The notes beneath the pieces are model-generated. The model saw only the letters and a list, made by a program, of their open reading frames with translations. It searched no databases and was not told the origin of the DNA. Both the position numbers and the translations under genes were made by a program. 64,000 bases of DNA from Asterias rubens (taxonomy: Eukaryota; Echinodermata; Asteroidea; Forcipulatida; Asteriidae), in the NCBI RefSeq assembly GCF_902459465.1, contig NC_047064.1, positions 1,080,762 through 1,144,761 on the forward strand, given 5' to 3'. Below, piece by piece: positions 1 through 11,420 of this stretch; position 1 is the first letter of the stretch; each line of letters opens with the position of its first letter.

Positions 1-149
1 TGTAAAGCATTTTGAGAATCTTTTCACTTAGAAGGTTTGTGGTCATGGAATCATATATCTTTTTTTATCCACCTAAATTTAAATCTGAGATATGTTTCTG
101 TCGGATACGTTTCTCAGATTGTGTAATAGTAATAATAACAACAACCAGT

Positions 150-215
150 TTTTTTATAGCGCTTTTCACAACCGGAGGGCGTCTCAAAGTGCTTCCAACA
201 TTATTATATCTTTAT
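150..215 (+). repeat. 3'-tail fragment of a LINE or SINE
   Basis: The motif TATAGCGCTTTTCACAAC, followed by CAAAGTGCTTCCA and a TTATTA-rich end, has the look of the 3' end of non-LTR retroelements. No coding part remains. Confidence 0.4.
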
Positions 216-2148
216 TACATTATTACTTCTGAGGTGAGCTAATGATGCATGGACTTCGGGTGTCGGTCACAGAGACTGAAGCCATGATAGTTTTAGATCT
301 AGCCTTGTATGGATCAGAGAGAGTCTATAATTGATGATCATGTTTAGAGGAACTCAGATTTATTCACATCAGATGTAACATTCAGGATGTTACATTGGCC
401 TGTAAAAAAAAAAAAAAAAAAAAAACATTTTTGTATAATTTTTCTGATCCTTTGGTTTTTAAGAATTGATTAAGTATCTGTGAATGGGGTGAATGGAGAG
501 AAATTATTAAGGGCTGGATTTGAACCTGTACCAGCTATGATTTATCAATGTATTCACTCGGGGAGGTGAGGGTACCGAATTATGATCGAAAAATCATCTA
601 ATGGACATTTTTTTATTTATTTTTTTAAAGATGATTTTAACGCTGTAGGGGCAGCACAGACTTGCCATTGAAAAAATCCTTTGCTCTCAAAAATATGTAA
701 AATTTTTGAAATGATTTGCTTTGTCAGCTTGCAAGTCTAGAGACGAAAACTTGTTTGTTGAAATGAACAAATATTAACGTAAACCAGGGCTGTAATTTCT
801 TTTAAAACAGAACATATCTTTTCTTAACATAACTTGCTTATAAGGGCAGTGTTATGATAGCTCTAAAGAAATAACATTTAAATTACTTCAATTGTTTAAA
901 TAAAAAAACTAGTATGAAACACTGCAACATTTATAATGAAACTGAAATTTCATGTGGAAACTGCTGTTGCAGGAGCCCGGACAATTTCTATGTCCAGTTA
1001 CCATTAGGAAGCCTCAGATCATTCACTAACACAGGCAGCGATTACCATCTGCCTCCACACAACCATACTTCCATTTTTTTTCAACGTTGAAAAATTGGCT
1101 CCATGAATTAAGGACATGGAGGCATTCACATTAAACATTAAAGCTGTTGTTAATAAATGCCCAGCTGTTATGAGTTGACTTGCCCTGGGGGAGTCAGCAC
1201 CTTGAGGTGCCAAGCTCATGTCAACCAGTAGGCCTACCAACTAGAGGCAAGATATATAAACTCAGTTTGGTGACCTTTTGCTAGGTTGGGGGTTGGGGGG
1301 AGTGGGGTGTGGCGAGGGGTTAGGCATTGGGGGAGGAAAATTGCTTTGTTTTTTGTTTGAAGCGTTTAGGTTAATAAATTCCTCATAAGTGATGAATTGT
1401 CCTGTTTCATATTAAAAGGGTAATCTCAGTATTTAAAGTGTCTGAGTTTTGGACAAATCTTTTTATTTAATTTGTATCTAGGCCTAAAGATTGCCAAGTG
1501 GATTAAATTGTTTTCAATTTTCTATTTTTAACTAGGTATGCCTAGCCTATTAATAATAATAACGACATCTGCATGTATAAACCGCCATATATCCATGAAT
1601 TTGCTTAAAGGCACTATAAAAAGAAGAACACTATACATTGTTAAAAGCTAAACAAGGGCTAAACAGATAAGAAATTATAACAAATTAAGGCAAAACTTTG
1701 AAGACAATTTTAAATGACAATTGAATAGATAGTTCTGTCTGGGGCAATACAATTGTTTCAACCAAACACCGAGACTGGCAACTGTAACTCTAAAAGATGG
1801 TCAAAAGAGAAATTGAGCTCAGCTTCACCTGTGTCTAAGACCTTTGAAAGCAGGTCACTTCTGATCTAAACCTGATCACCCAAAGTTACTCTTGTATGAC
1901 GTCCCACCACCATCCAAACCCATTACTAGCCCAACACTCTCCCTGCCAACATGTGGCTGTTTTCAATCCCTTCACCAACTGAGTAGGACATCCTTCCAGT
2001 GGCCGGTGGAAACTTCCTCAGCAATGTTGTCAGAAACCATCACCCTGGTTCTCATCCTGTTAGAGCTTTATCTTTAGCTGTAGTAAACCGCTCAATATCC
2101 TGTAGTTTGGTTGTGTTTGGGGGGTTGAGTGTAAACTGACGCTGGAGA

Positions 2149-2247
2149 TTGAACCACACCCTTGGTCAGTCTGAACACACCTTGAACCACACCCTGGGTC
2201 AGTCTGAACACACCTTGAACCACACCGTTGGTCAGTCTGAACACACC
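2149..2247 (+). repeat. 33-bp minisatellite, three copies
   Basis: Three head-to-tail copies of a 33-bp unit begin TTGAACCACACC and end GTCAGTCTGAACACACC, differing at only a few positions. They are open on the - strand, which makes a spurious repetitive ORF. Confidence 0.9.
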
Positions 2248-2682
2248 TTGATGGTGAATTAGGGAAATGTTTTGCGTTACTTTGGCATATGGTTATTAAA
2301 TTCATTGGAAGTTTTTTGCCGGCATACACGAAATGGTTTCCCTTTATGGAGTATTTAGTGATGAGTGGCAAGAGTTCACTGATCTAGGCAAGGACTGAAA
2401 TCCCTCCATCGGGAGATTGTTGTTGAGATTAGGGTTAAGGTATATCCCAATTGAGGTCTTTTTGTTAATATATACAGGCTTTTCAGTGTGTTTTAAATCA
2501 ATTGTTTCACTAGGTTTTCTTCAACTCAATTTAAATAGCGTTAAGACACAAGTATTTGAGTAAATAGTTTTTTTTATTTGTTTTATTTTGTTACTGTCTT
2601 TATTGTGTACTCTGGATTTCTTCGTAGCTAAGGCTTCGCTTCCATTTTGCTTATTGTAGATATAGACCTACATATTATTTGT

Positions 2683-2735
2683 ATTGAGTGCCATGATTTG
2701 TGCGCTTTATAAGTTTTTATTATTATATAAGTGGG
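2683..2735 (+). repeat. LINE-type 3' tail
   Basis: TTGAGTGCCATGATTTGTGC followed by GCTTTATAAG and TTATTATTAT matches the terminal pattern (GCGC-TATAAG-TTATTA) seen at other retroelement ends in this window. Confidence 0.45.
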
Positions 2736-3612
2736 ATCAATTTTATCAAACGGCTTTAGGAAACATTTTTGTTATTTTAACAATTTCTTTCCTGTAATAA
2801 TTCTACCATAATGAATTTACTGTATCATTGCCATGGTGTTGGTTCATGTCTGCACAAATGGATCACAAAAGCTTAACAAAACACGCATCCACTTTTTGAG
2901 AGACATTTTCGTTGCAAAATAAAGTGTTGTTTTCACCCAAGGAATCCAAAAAGGGGGTTATCCCATTAATGGACCCAATGAGGGTATATAATTAAGTCCC
3001 AACTGGGCTACACTTTGGTGACAATTACCCTTGAGCAGTACAAGTTAAACAGGACATTTTGTTACACAGTTCATTACATCTCGTGAAAATAAAACTATTA
3101 AAAAATAGGATTTTCAAATTTTACAAGCCGTCTGATGATGAGTTTGTAGACACTTTGACTGCAAGTAGCTTGTGATATCCGTTAGATTATCAACTCAGAT
3201 ATTTGGTATTGATACAGATTAGTTACAAATTGAGTTTTCCTTTGAACAGAGCTTGCAGTCAGTAGTAGGTTCTTCCTGGTCTGTGCGCCTGAATGCCCTT
3301 AGGTTCTTACTGCACTTTGGAGTCAGGTGATCAGATCACCCCGTCTGGCTTGCTCCTAATTACTGGACAGGATTTTGTGAATTAAAAAATGAAATTATAG
3401 CAACGTGGCCAAAGGGACACTTGTCCAGTAAAAACCAACAAATATTCAACCTTTGGAAAACCGACCTAATACTAAATACCTTTTTAGGTCAATCTTGGGT
3501 CAAAGTATTTGGCTGGCTTCAAAATGGTGTAAAGAAAGTTATTTCACTCCTCTAATTTCTTTGAAGTTTACATAAGGAATAATTTTGAACGCTCTGTGTG
3601 TGAGGGGAACAC

Positions 3613-3638
3613 GGGGGGGGGGGGGGGGGGGGGGGGGG
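3613..3638 (+). repeat. Poly-G run (26 G)
   Basis: An uninterrupted run of 26 guanines lies in an otherwise AT-rich intron. Its length is likely polymorphic and prone to assembly error. Confidence 0.9.
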
Positions 3639-4117
3639 TTTTAAGGCATTGCATGGTCAGGCATCAATGTATATTAAGTTTGAGGTAACACTATTTGTAT
3701 ATCTACTTTGTAAAAAGCAAGACAAGTTCTCAAGAACAAATCCACAAATCAAAGTATTAATACAAATAGTGTAACCATCAACTGAAACTACATGCTTGGA
3801 ATGCATACTGCATGTATGCTATGTTACTGTTTGGGAACTGGATTGAAAGTTGGCTTCTAAAAGCCATCAAAGTCAGGCGGAAATTTTTCAGATATTTCCA
3901 TCTAATTTTGAAAATAACATTTTATTCCAAAAATGTTCTGCTTCAAAGCACGATTAGGGAAAATGGTTTGTTGGGATTTAGAAACTGAATATCAACTACT
4001 TCCCAACCATTTCTAAAGGTCTGCACATCATGAGATGATACTGAAGACCAACAAATATCTTGACAAGTTTAGCTTATATTTTGAAACAAACTTTAACAAT
4101 CTATCTTTTATTCTTAG

Positions 4118-4282
4118 GATCGTTTGGAGGATGGACAGTTTGGTCACCATGGTTACCGTGTAGTGTTACTTGTGGTAGTGGTGGTACGCAACAACGACAT
4201 CGTTCATGTTTCCCTGGTAACGCACAATGTTCGGGTGACTCTTATCAACAGAGAACATGCTCAGGATTTTCTGAATGCCCAG
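4118..4282 (+). CDS. Semaphorin-5-like exon with canonical TSP1 repeat
   Basis: The acceptor ...TATTCTTAG is at 4117 and the donor GTAAGAAG is at 4283. The exon is phase 1 at both ends (165 nt). The encoded repeat has the WxxWxxW start and the CSVTCGSGGTQQRHRSC core, then ends at ECP. Confidence 0.85.
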
Positions 4283-7200
4283 GTAAGAAGATATTCTATG
4301 GGAATAAATACTTTAATACTTTAAAATAATTGTTTTGTGTTATTTATGAAAACAATTTGTTTTGTGTGTGGAATTTTTGTACTAAAGTCAAGCTATTCTG
4401 AGAGTGTCTTTTGGGAAGGTTTTAATTTATTTAAGATGCATGGCAGATTTCTACAGAAAGAATTATTTCTCAGAACGAACTTTGAGAGATGATGCAGTTT
4501 AAAAAGGAAAAACAAACAAAACTTTCGCAGACACCAAAACAATGCTCAAAATACGAGTTACAGTGTAAAATTGTTGATGGCAAGAGATAATGTTGGTATC
4601 TCAACAACATTTCATTTTTAGTTTTTAAATTATTTACCATGAAATACTCTAGAAATACTCATGAAATACTTTAAGAAAGGGTATAACTTTCTCAAAAATT
4701 GCATTTTAAAATTTTATCTAACATTTGTGTATGAAATTAAAATCCATAGGCAAATCATTTGGGTGGGATTCGAACCCACGATCTTTGCATTGCTCGAACA
4801 GTAGTCTTACCACTAGACCACCGAGCAAGCCTGATGGCTAGACGCAGTTCGAATCCTATATATTAAACAATTTCTTGTTTGACATTGCAGTTGTTGGAGG
4901 TTGGAGTTGCTGGAGCGAATGGACAGACTGCAGTGAGACGTGCGGTGAAGGGACACGTATACGAACAAGAACCTGTAACAACCCTACTCCAGCACACGGT
5001 GGTAGTGGATGTATCGGCTCTAGCATAGACTCACAAACATGTTCCATCTCAGAATGCCCTGATTTTGACAGTAAGCTGTTAACTTGAAGCTACTCTTGTT
5101 ACTATTACTTCCTTCCTCCTCTGCTTTCTAGTCCCTCTAAGGACCCTCCTCGTGCTACTCACCTGCTCCCTCAGACATCGCCCCAAACCCAAACAAAATT
5201 TTCTCCTTCCACATGTCTCCTTTCTAGTTCCTCATGGTTTCTTTTCTAGCTACCAGCTCCCTGGTGCCCCTGGTGACCCCAGTATTCATTCAAATATTTG
5301 TCCTTCCACACCATGTCTCCTTTCTAGCCTCTCTAGAGGTTTTTGCCGCCAGATCCAAGACATACCCTATCGCCCCAAACCCCCTGCATGACCCCATTAT
5401 TCAAACATGAGGTCTCCTTTGTAGTCCTCCTAGGTGACTCCTCATGGTGCCTGCTCCCAGACATACCCTTTTCCCCCCAAACCCCCTGCATGACCCTGAT
5501 ATTCAAACACGAGGTCTCCTTTGTAGCCCCTCTAGAAGCTTTTTGCCGCCCGATCTAAGACATACCCTATCCCCCCCCCCAAAAAAAAAAAAAAAAAAAC
5601 ACGATCTAAGACATACCCTATCCCCCCCCCCCCCCAAAAAAAACCCAAAACACGATCTAAGACATACCCTATCCCCCCCCAAAAAAAAAAAAAAAGGCAC
5701 AAAAAAAACCTGCATGACCCCCAGTATTCAAACATGAGGTCTCCTTTCTAGGCCCTCTAGGTGACTCGATCCTCGTGGTACCTGCACCCAGACGTGCCCA
5801 ATTGCCCCAAACCCCTCTGACCCGGCATCCAAACATTTCTCCTTCCACACCACTCTCTGTTTCTCTACATTGTGTTAGTCGCCATTCCTTAAGTCTTTTA
5901 CATCTCTAAATAAAAGAAGTGTGTACATCTATGATTTTATATTTTGCCAGCCTAAAACTTGTTTGTCTATGAAAACAATTTTCTTTGTCTTGTCTGAGAC
6001 AAATGTTGACCCCAAAGTGGAAATTAGTAATCATCTGCTCCTCATGTTGTGTCATTTTATTCTGGATAACTTCTCACAGATTCTAACATGCCCTTAGGTC
6101 TCCTTCTTCTTGCAGGCTCGTCCGGTGAGCAGGGCTCCATCCAGTCACCGAGTCGTCATAACTATCATCTCTCCGGATGGAAGGAATGGAGCCGATGGAC
6201 AAAGTGCAACAAAGAGGGCCAGCTTCATAAGCATCGTAGTCGACGCTGCTTGGAAGCCAATCCTGGTAATGGGCAGTGTATTGGATGCATCAAGGAGGTG
6301 GATCTATGCAAAGCGGCTAAAGGTGGGTTGGATTTCAATTCATTAAATGTTTCAATCATAAAGATACATCACATTGTGAAGACAAGAAGTTTTAGTATAA
6401 TTCATCGAACTTAAACAAAGTAAAGACTTGCACTTTGATTTTCAAATAGAATTTTTGATCTAGGCAACAAATTCAGAAATGTCAACAATATTTTTATTGA
6501 GTGTAATATCTGATGGAGGCATGTCAAGATTTTCAAAAATGTCATAAGGGTGGTTCGTCCTGCACAGTTGTATTGGCGTTCTGTCACTTAGGCCTAGGTT
6601 GCACCGTAGTTTTAAGTTGCTTTAGAGTTGGGTTATAACAGCTCCTTAAAAGATGTTATTTTCCATGGTGGATAGTGTCTGTGGTGGTAATTTGCTCTAG
6701 CCTTTAATGACTGTTTGAGAATGAATGAATTTACCTAATAAATATTTTTGAGCGCACCCTCACTCGGTAAACAATAAGGCGCATTGTGAAGGAATTGTGT
6801 TCACCAAAATTAAACAAATTGCACCTTACATTCAATCATACTTTAAAGAAAGGTACCATCAGGTAGCAAAGAGTTTTAGTTAGTTGTACTTTGTATCACT
6901 TTGAAGGCGACCATCAGACAACTGAAGACCCTCCCGTTACACTCACTCAATCACTCAATCACCCACTCACCCCCACTCACCCCCACTCACCCCCACTCAC
7001 CCCCACTCACCCCCACTCACCCCCACTCACCCACTCGCTTACTCACTAACTCACTAACTCATACTTTGATCACTTTTCTGTATTTCAGAGCCCTTCCCTC
7101 GTGCTATCCCAGAAGTCCAGCGATTACAAGCCAAACCCGAAGTGGCTTGTGTCCAACAACCGGCCCCCGCCGACCCAATCAGCCCTACGTTTATCCTCAT

Positions 7201-7411
7201 CATTGCGATATGCTCGGCTGTAGCTGGTGCTCTCATGTCGGTTACCATCTATCGAACATGGCTCAAAAGCTGCCAGGCCAGAGAGATGAGAAGAAATTCT
7301 GAGTATGATGACGACACTGCGGATCGTTTCACCGATGATGATTACGATTGTCAACACCCTAGTGCATTTAGGCATCAGGTTGCCACGACGACTGGAAATG
7401 ACCAAAGTTGA
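4118..7411 (+). CDS. Semaphorin-5-like transmembrane protein with thrombospondin type 1 repeats, C-terminal part (5' truncated by the window)
   Basis: Four exons (4118-4282, 4891-5070, 6116-6322, 7089-7411) join in frame through phase-1 introns and encode 291 residues ending at TGA 7409-7411. Exons 1 and 2 each hold one canonical TSP1 repeat (GGWTVWSPW...CSVTCGSGG; GGWSCWSEW...CSETCGEGT). Exon 3 holds a divergent repeat, GWKEWSRWTKCNKEGQ, that lacks the usual CSxTCG. Exon 4 gives a short stalk, one membrane segment (about ISPTFILIIAICSAVAGAL) and an acidic tail of about 50 residues with YDDDTADRFTDDDYD. The order TSP1, TSP1, degenerate TSP1, membrane helix, short tail fits the C-terminus of semaphorin 5, a type I guidance protein. 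The divergent last repeat is what suggested that family. Without the sema domain, other TSP1 membrane proteins remain possible. The gene converges on UPP. Confidence 0.75.
4749..4828 (-). repeat. tRNA-like SINE head (not a functional tRNA)
   Basis: The reverse strand has a good A box (TGGTCTAGTGG), a perfect B box (GGTTCGAATCC) and a fully paired T stem (GTGGG/CCCAC). The acceptor arms (GCTCGGT against CCAAATG) do not pair, so this is a tRNA-derived retroelement head. It ends 62 bases before a coding exon. Confidence 0.65.
4891..5070 (+). CDS. Semaphorin-5-like exon with second TSP1 repeat
   Basis: The acceptor ACATTGCAG ends at 4890 and the donor GTAAGC starts at 5071 (180 nt, phase 1 on both sides). 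It encodes GGWSCWSEWTDCSETCGEG, then an RTRTCNNPTPAHGG stretch and a final ECP, which is a textbook TSP1 repeat with six cysteines. Confidence 0.87.
5150..5850 (+). repeat. Degenerate tandem repeat with poly-C/poly-A junctions in a semaphorin-like intron
   Basis: Units of very roughly 100-130 bp recur, built on GGTCTCCTTTGTAG, GCCGCCxGATCxAAGACATA and CCCCxxACCCCCTGCATGACC. From about 5555 to 5700 a shorter unit, CGATCTAAGACATACCCTAT, is followed by C8-C14 and A8-A19 runs and repeats three times. Reading frames through it are artefacts of the repeat. Confidence 0.8.
6116..6322 (+). CDS. Semaphorin-5-like exon with degenerate third TSP1 repeat
   Basis: The acceptor CTTCTTGCAG ends at 6115 and the donor GTGGGT starts at 6323 (207 nt, phase 1). 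A Ser/Gln-rich linker is followed by SGWKEWSRWTKC. The CSxTCGxG motif is replaced by CNKEGQLHKHRSRRC. I recall a similarly reduced last repeat just before the membrane in semaphorin 5. Confidence 0.8.
6955..7035 (+). repeat. CACTCACCCC minisatellite
   Basis: The unit CACTCACCCC (10 bp) repeats about seven times, flanked by degenerate CACTCACTCAAT units. It ends about 55 bases before the terminal exon of the semaphorin-like gene. Confidence 0.85.
7089..7411 (+). CDS. Semaphorin-5-like terminal exon: stalk, transmembrane helix, acidic cytoplasmic tail
   Basis: The acceptor CTGTATTTCAG ends at 7088. The split codon GAG joins it to the previous exon. The reading frame continues PFPRAIPEVQ, then a hydrophobic helix, then a stop-transfer segment YRTWLKSCQAREMRR and an Asp-rich tail ending TTTGNDQS and TGA. 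Confidence 0.82.
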
Positions 7412-8075
7412 AAATTTCACCCCGAGAAGGGAATTAAATAACAGCTGTGTATAGACTCTAGCTGAATGCTATGTGTGGATAGTTTTAATATTTTGTACGA
7501 CGCTGCATTTTGTAAATATAATTTGTGCAGCTTGATAATGCAAGTTGTTTGTTGCCAACCCACATTTACCTGTGGGATGCAGTTGCCTGCAGTTTCATCA
7601 CAATGACTTAAAGGAAAATGACTCTAAATGTTGGTTTCTGGTACCTTTTAGGGCGAGAATGTATTCATGAACTCATAATCATCATATAAGGGATCCCACA
7701 GAAATCCCACAGGAATTAAACACAAGTTCAAATTTCTAAATATACTTTGGTTTCTAAAGATCATTTAACTGAAGGTCGGGCTGAGCTGAACTTACAAGAA
7801 ATTGTCACATCAGGGCCAAATTCTATAAAGCTGTCAAACAATTTCTGCTGAGCAAGAGGTAACAATAAACCAGTTGCAAATGAAACAAGTAACATAACGT
7901 CTTGCCTGGTAACCTTTTTTTCTGGTAAGCAAATTTGTTTTGTGCTTAGCAACTTGTTGTTAACCAGCTTTATGAAATTTGGCTGCTCTGGATTCAGCCT
8001 CAAAAGGGGGAGGGAAAAACTTGATTTCAACTCAAATGAATACCTTTTACAATAAATTGTCTGATTGATAAAAGC
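7412..8075 (+). other. 3' UTR of the semaphorin-like gene, candidate polyadenylation signal
   Basis: No ORF continues after the stop. The first AATAAA on + lies at 8051-8056, about 640 bases after the stop, and is the best candidate signal. The UTR would include a palindromic element at 7813-7985, so the true cleavage site could be elsewhere. Confidence 0.4.
7813..7985. mobile_element. Palindromic MITE-like element, 'GCTTAGCAGCTCTATGAAAT' family
   Basis: The left end GGGCCAAATTCTATAAAGCTG is inverted at the right as CAGCTTTATGAAATTTGGC. The interior also folds (AGCAAGAGGTAAC / GGTAACC...TAAGC). No ORF. The same family occurs at 47528, 58677 and 62658. Confidence 0.65.
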
Positions 8076-8813
8076 GATTGTATTTCATGAACAAAAGTCC
8101 AATAATGTACATGTATCTTTCCCAATACATGCACATACTATTTTTGAAATTAACATTTTTGAAGTTTTTTTTCTTAGACTCTTCTGTATAACATTCGTAC
8201 ATGTTTGTTTGCAACTACAAAGTTAAACTATAAAAGCTAAGCTCAACTTATCTAACCAGCTTAAATTAGTTAGTAAACTAATTCTGTGAAAACTCTTATT
8301 ACAGTGCCTTAAAGTATCAATACCCACCGGAAATGTATCAATATTTATAAATATGTAAATTATTAAGACACCAAGTATAAGTTCCTAAAATAGTTTTATG
8401 AAAGAAAATGAAATTTACTTTTGATATCCGGTCAGAGTGAAATGTTCAGTTTGTTAACGAAAAAAGCAAGAAGTAGTTAAGGTTTGACACTTTTGAAATG
8501 CCTGTATAAGCCTATTTATCAACTATAGTATTTACAAATCACTTGAGAGTTTATTTAGTTGAACATGACCCACCGGCTTGACAAATACTTAGAGTGATTT
8601 TAACTTTAAACCCTTCAATGTATTCACTCCCATGGTTTGTATTCAATGTCATTATTTATCTGCTGTAAATACTGCTGTTAACCAGTTCTACATGCATACC
8701 AGGCAAATTTTAGTTGATGTTCTAATTGTTTTGGGGGATCCAGGTGACTATTTCAGTGTGTGGATAGAATTGTTTCATCTCTAAAAGTGACGGAATTATT
8801 TGACCATGAATGT

Positions 8814-8837
8814 TAATAATAATAATATAATAATAAC

Positions 8838-8875
<38 letters not shown>

Positions 8876-9560
8876 GACTTGTAATGCGCACGTGTATCCA
8901 CCCTGCTGGGTGTTCAAGGCGCAGTAAAAAACCAACAACAAACAAAACAAACAAAAAACAGACACAACAAAATTAGTCTTTGAAAACCTGTGACATAAGA
9001 TAAGTTTTGAGAAGAGATTTGAATGATGTGGTACAAAGACAAGATCTAAGATTAAGTGGTAGAGAGTTCCAGATGCGTGGCACAGCTGAAGAAAAAGACC
9101 TGTCACCCCATGAGTGTCGAGACTTTGGTTCAATGAGAAGAAGCATAGAACTTGATCGAAGATTTCTTGATGGAGTGTAAACTTGAAGGAGTTCAGAAAT
9201 ACAGTGGGGAGCCTTGCCATTAAGTGCTTTGTGGACAATGAGCATCAGCTTGAAGATGATTCGTTGAGAGATGGGGAGCCAGTGTAGTTGTTTGTGATGG
9301 AACAAGATTTCCTAGACAGTGTCACAATGCGGGCAGCAGTATTTTGGAAGCGTTGAAGACGGGAAATCTGGTTGTTAGGAAGACTGTAGAGAAGAGCATT
9401 GCCATTGTCAAGGCGAGAAGTAACAAATGCATGAATGACCTTTTAAGTGGCACTTTTGTCCAAGTACTTACGAATCTTACCAATATTCCTGATGTGGTAT
9501 GATGACAGATGATCGATGTGTGGTTGAAGTGTCATCGATGAATCAAAATGTTTTAGGACA
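8814..9560 (-). mobile_element. Non-LTR retrotransposon (CR1/L2-like LINE) 3' fragment with (TTA)n tail
   Basis: On -, codons from about 9552 read FDSSMTLQPHIDHLSSYHIR, then a stop, then SRLDNGNALLYSLPNNQISR. After a frame change near 9300 they read LHWLPISQRIIFKLMLIVHK, with GDRSFSSAVPRIWNSLP at the C-terminus. These are the conserved C-terminal blocks of LINE reverse transcriptases. The stop at 8973 is followed by a UTR with TGCGCCTTGAACACC and GCGCATTACAAG and an AAT/TTA microsatellite (8814-8875). It is truncated at the 5' end, frameshifted and dead. Confidence 0.88.
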
Positions 9561-10332
9561 TCCATTTGTCACTAACTGCATTGGTTAAGGGTTTTACAAC
9601 CGAACATTGTGCCGGTAACATTAATGTGCAAAAACGTACAAAAGCACAAGATGTGCCTTCACAATCTTTGGTATCACAGGCAAAATGGCCATTTCTGGGC
9701 AAAAACAAAATATTTCTAGGTTAATTTCCAGTGGTTGAATTTCGCACATTTGTTTTTGTCTGTGGCCAGGGCAATATCATCATATTCAAGAGGCTAAGCA
9801 GGTAGCTTTCAGACCAGCTCAAGTATGAAAGTTGACGAAATAAGATTTGGAACAATGTTGCACCAGACTTTGCAAGGCAAGCTCCAATTTGTTAACATGT
9901 ACTAGGGGAGAAAACAACAATCAACAATCATCCATTAAAAGAAATCTAAAAAAGGTATTGAATTAATGAACAATTAAATTTCCCCCAACAAGAGCAGGCA
10001 GTGTTTTGGCTTTTGTAAAACTATTTTTTAATGTGTAAAGGATATTTATACTTATATTGTGTATGTAAAAACATTACATTAAAAAGCTGTATATATGATG
10101 TTCTCTGTTTTGTAGGATATGTTATGTTTGTCGTTCAATGTAATCCAAGTGACATTAAAATGTTACAGATTATTATTAATATTATTGTATTAGACCAATG
10201 CTGAGTAATGCATGCTTTGGTAGTGACTGATGTTCAATTAAAGCTTGGTTTTTTACGTGGTGAAAAAAAAAAAAGTTTTTAAACTATTTAAACAGAATTT
10301 TACAATTTCATTGACTTTATGAAATTGTGAGT

Positions 10333-10477
10333 AAAGGCCGTGTTATAGTCGGTCACGCGATGGAAATCTTGACGCGCGATCATAACAAGACACAGCATTT
10401 AGGCCGAGCAGTCTTAGGATCGCGCGCAAGATTTCCGTCGCGCGACCATCGCGCGACGGACTCTAAACCGGCCTTTA
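10333..10477. mobile_element. CpG-rich inverted-repeat element, copy 1
   Basis: The left end AAAGGCCGTGTTATAGTCGG is mirrored by CGGACTCTAAACCGGCCTTT. Between them lie GACGCGCGATCATAA and CGCGCGCAAGATTTCCGTCG. A second copy with the same interior sits at 24877-25014. The density of CGCG in an AT-rich background is striking. Confidence 0.75.
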
Positions 10478-11420
10478 TGTTTTCTTAATCGCCATTTTCA
10501 TGATGATTTAAAAAACAGAGGGCAACTTTGTGTAAAATTTTCATAACAACTGCCTTAATTAGAGAAAAAGTACTGTTTGTACACAAATAAATTTAATTTG
10601 GGAAATATGATAATAGTGAAATTTGACATCAGTTTCGAAGCTTAGAAAAGGAACTTACTGAATTATAATATTTATTTGTTATGTACCCTTTTTAGACATC
10701 TCTATAATGGTAAAGAATGGTTTCGTTGGGGTGGTATTGCTGTAAATTTATAACTCATCAAGCGGGATGGAATTAAACGACATAACTACAATTATGTATT
10801 CTGTAATAACATTTGGGTATTTCTTTATTAATTTGAAAAATTGAATTTATCTCATTGACATGGATTTTGGACTTTACACTCTTAAAAGATTTGATGTACA
10901 TGTGGTGACAAAATATGGAATTATCTTTTGATTCAATTAACAATGCTTTATTATAAAACAAAGTATGAATTGTTGTTTAACTTCAAATGGGTCCTTTTAA
11001 ATGTATCCTTTACTTCTCCTAATATATGGACATATTAATTTTTTATAGCAATATTTAAAACCAATAAATTAGGAATCAAATGTGATTGTCTTGATGTGTT
11101 TTACTGCAATTTGCTATTAACATGGATTATGATTATTATGCACATGTCATAAAAACAAATTCAGAATATAGACTACAATAAAAACCCTTTTTATATCAAC
11201 TTTCATGTCAATATCTCTTTCAGTTATTGTGAAAGTTACTTTGGACATCTTGACGCAGTCTTAGAGAGACAGTAGTAAAACAGCGTAAACATTTGTATTA
11301 ATCAAAGCTTCTGTCACTTACAGGAAGACACTTATAAAGTTTCTGCTGCATAACAATTATGTGTAGTAAGGACTGTATACTGTGTACTTTCCTCTGAGAA
11401 CTGTTAAACAAATCCACAGG

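Larger units (their letters stand above)
1..4117 (+). other. Intron (at least 4.1 kb) upstream of the first visible semaphorin-like exon
   Basis: I find no coding exon here. It holds a LINE/SINE-type tail near 150-215, a poly-A run (402-424), a G-rich stretch (1265-1320), a 33-bp tandem repeat (2149-2247), a LINE-type tail (2683-2735), a 26-base G run (3613-3638) and an inverted repeat (3686-3775). Confidence 0.5.

Noticed and set aside
2060-2371. 103-residue - strand frame with CVQTDQGCGSR repeats
   Set aside because: The repeated peptide is only the 33-bp minisatellite read in frame, because 33 is divisible by three.
3128-3200. Possible C/D box snoRNA (TGATGATGA)
   Set aside because: The C-box-like motif is present, but no CTGA D box or pairing terminal stem lies at the right distance.
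4749-4828. Possible tRNA gene on - in the semaphorin-like intron
   Set aside because: The D and T arms are good but the acceptor arms do not pair and no terminator follows, so I call it a SINE head.
5444-5737. Overlapping open frames on both strands in the semaphorin-like intron
   Set aside because: They are translations of the tandem repeat and its homopolymer runs (for example long Lys or Phe runs). They sit inside an intron.
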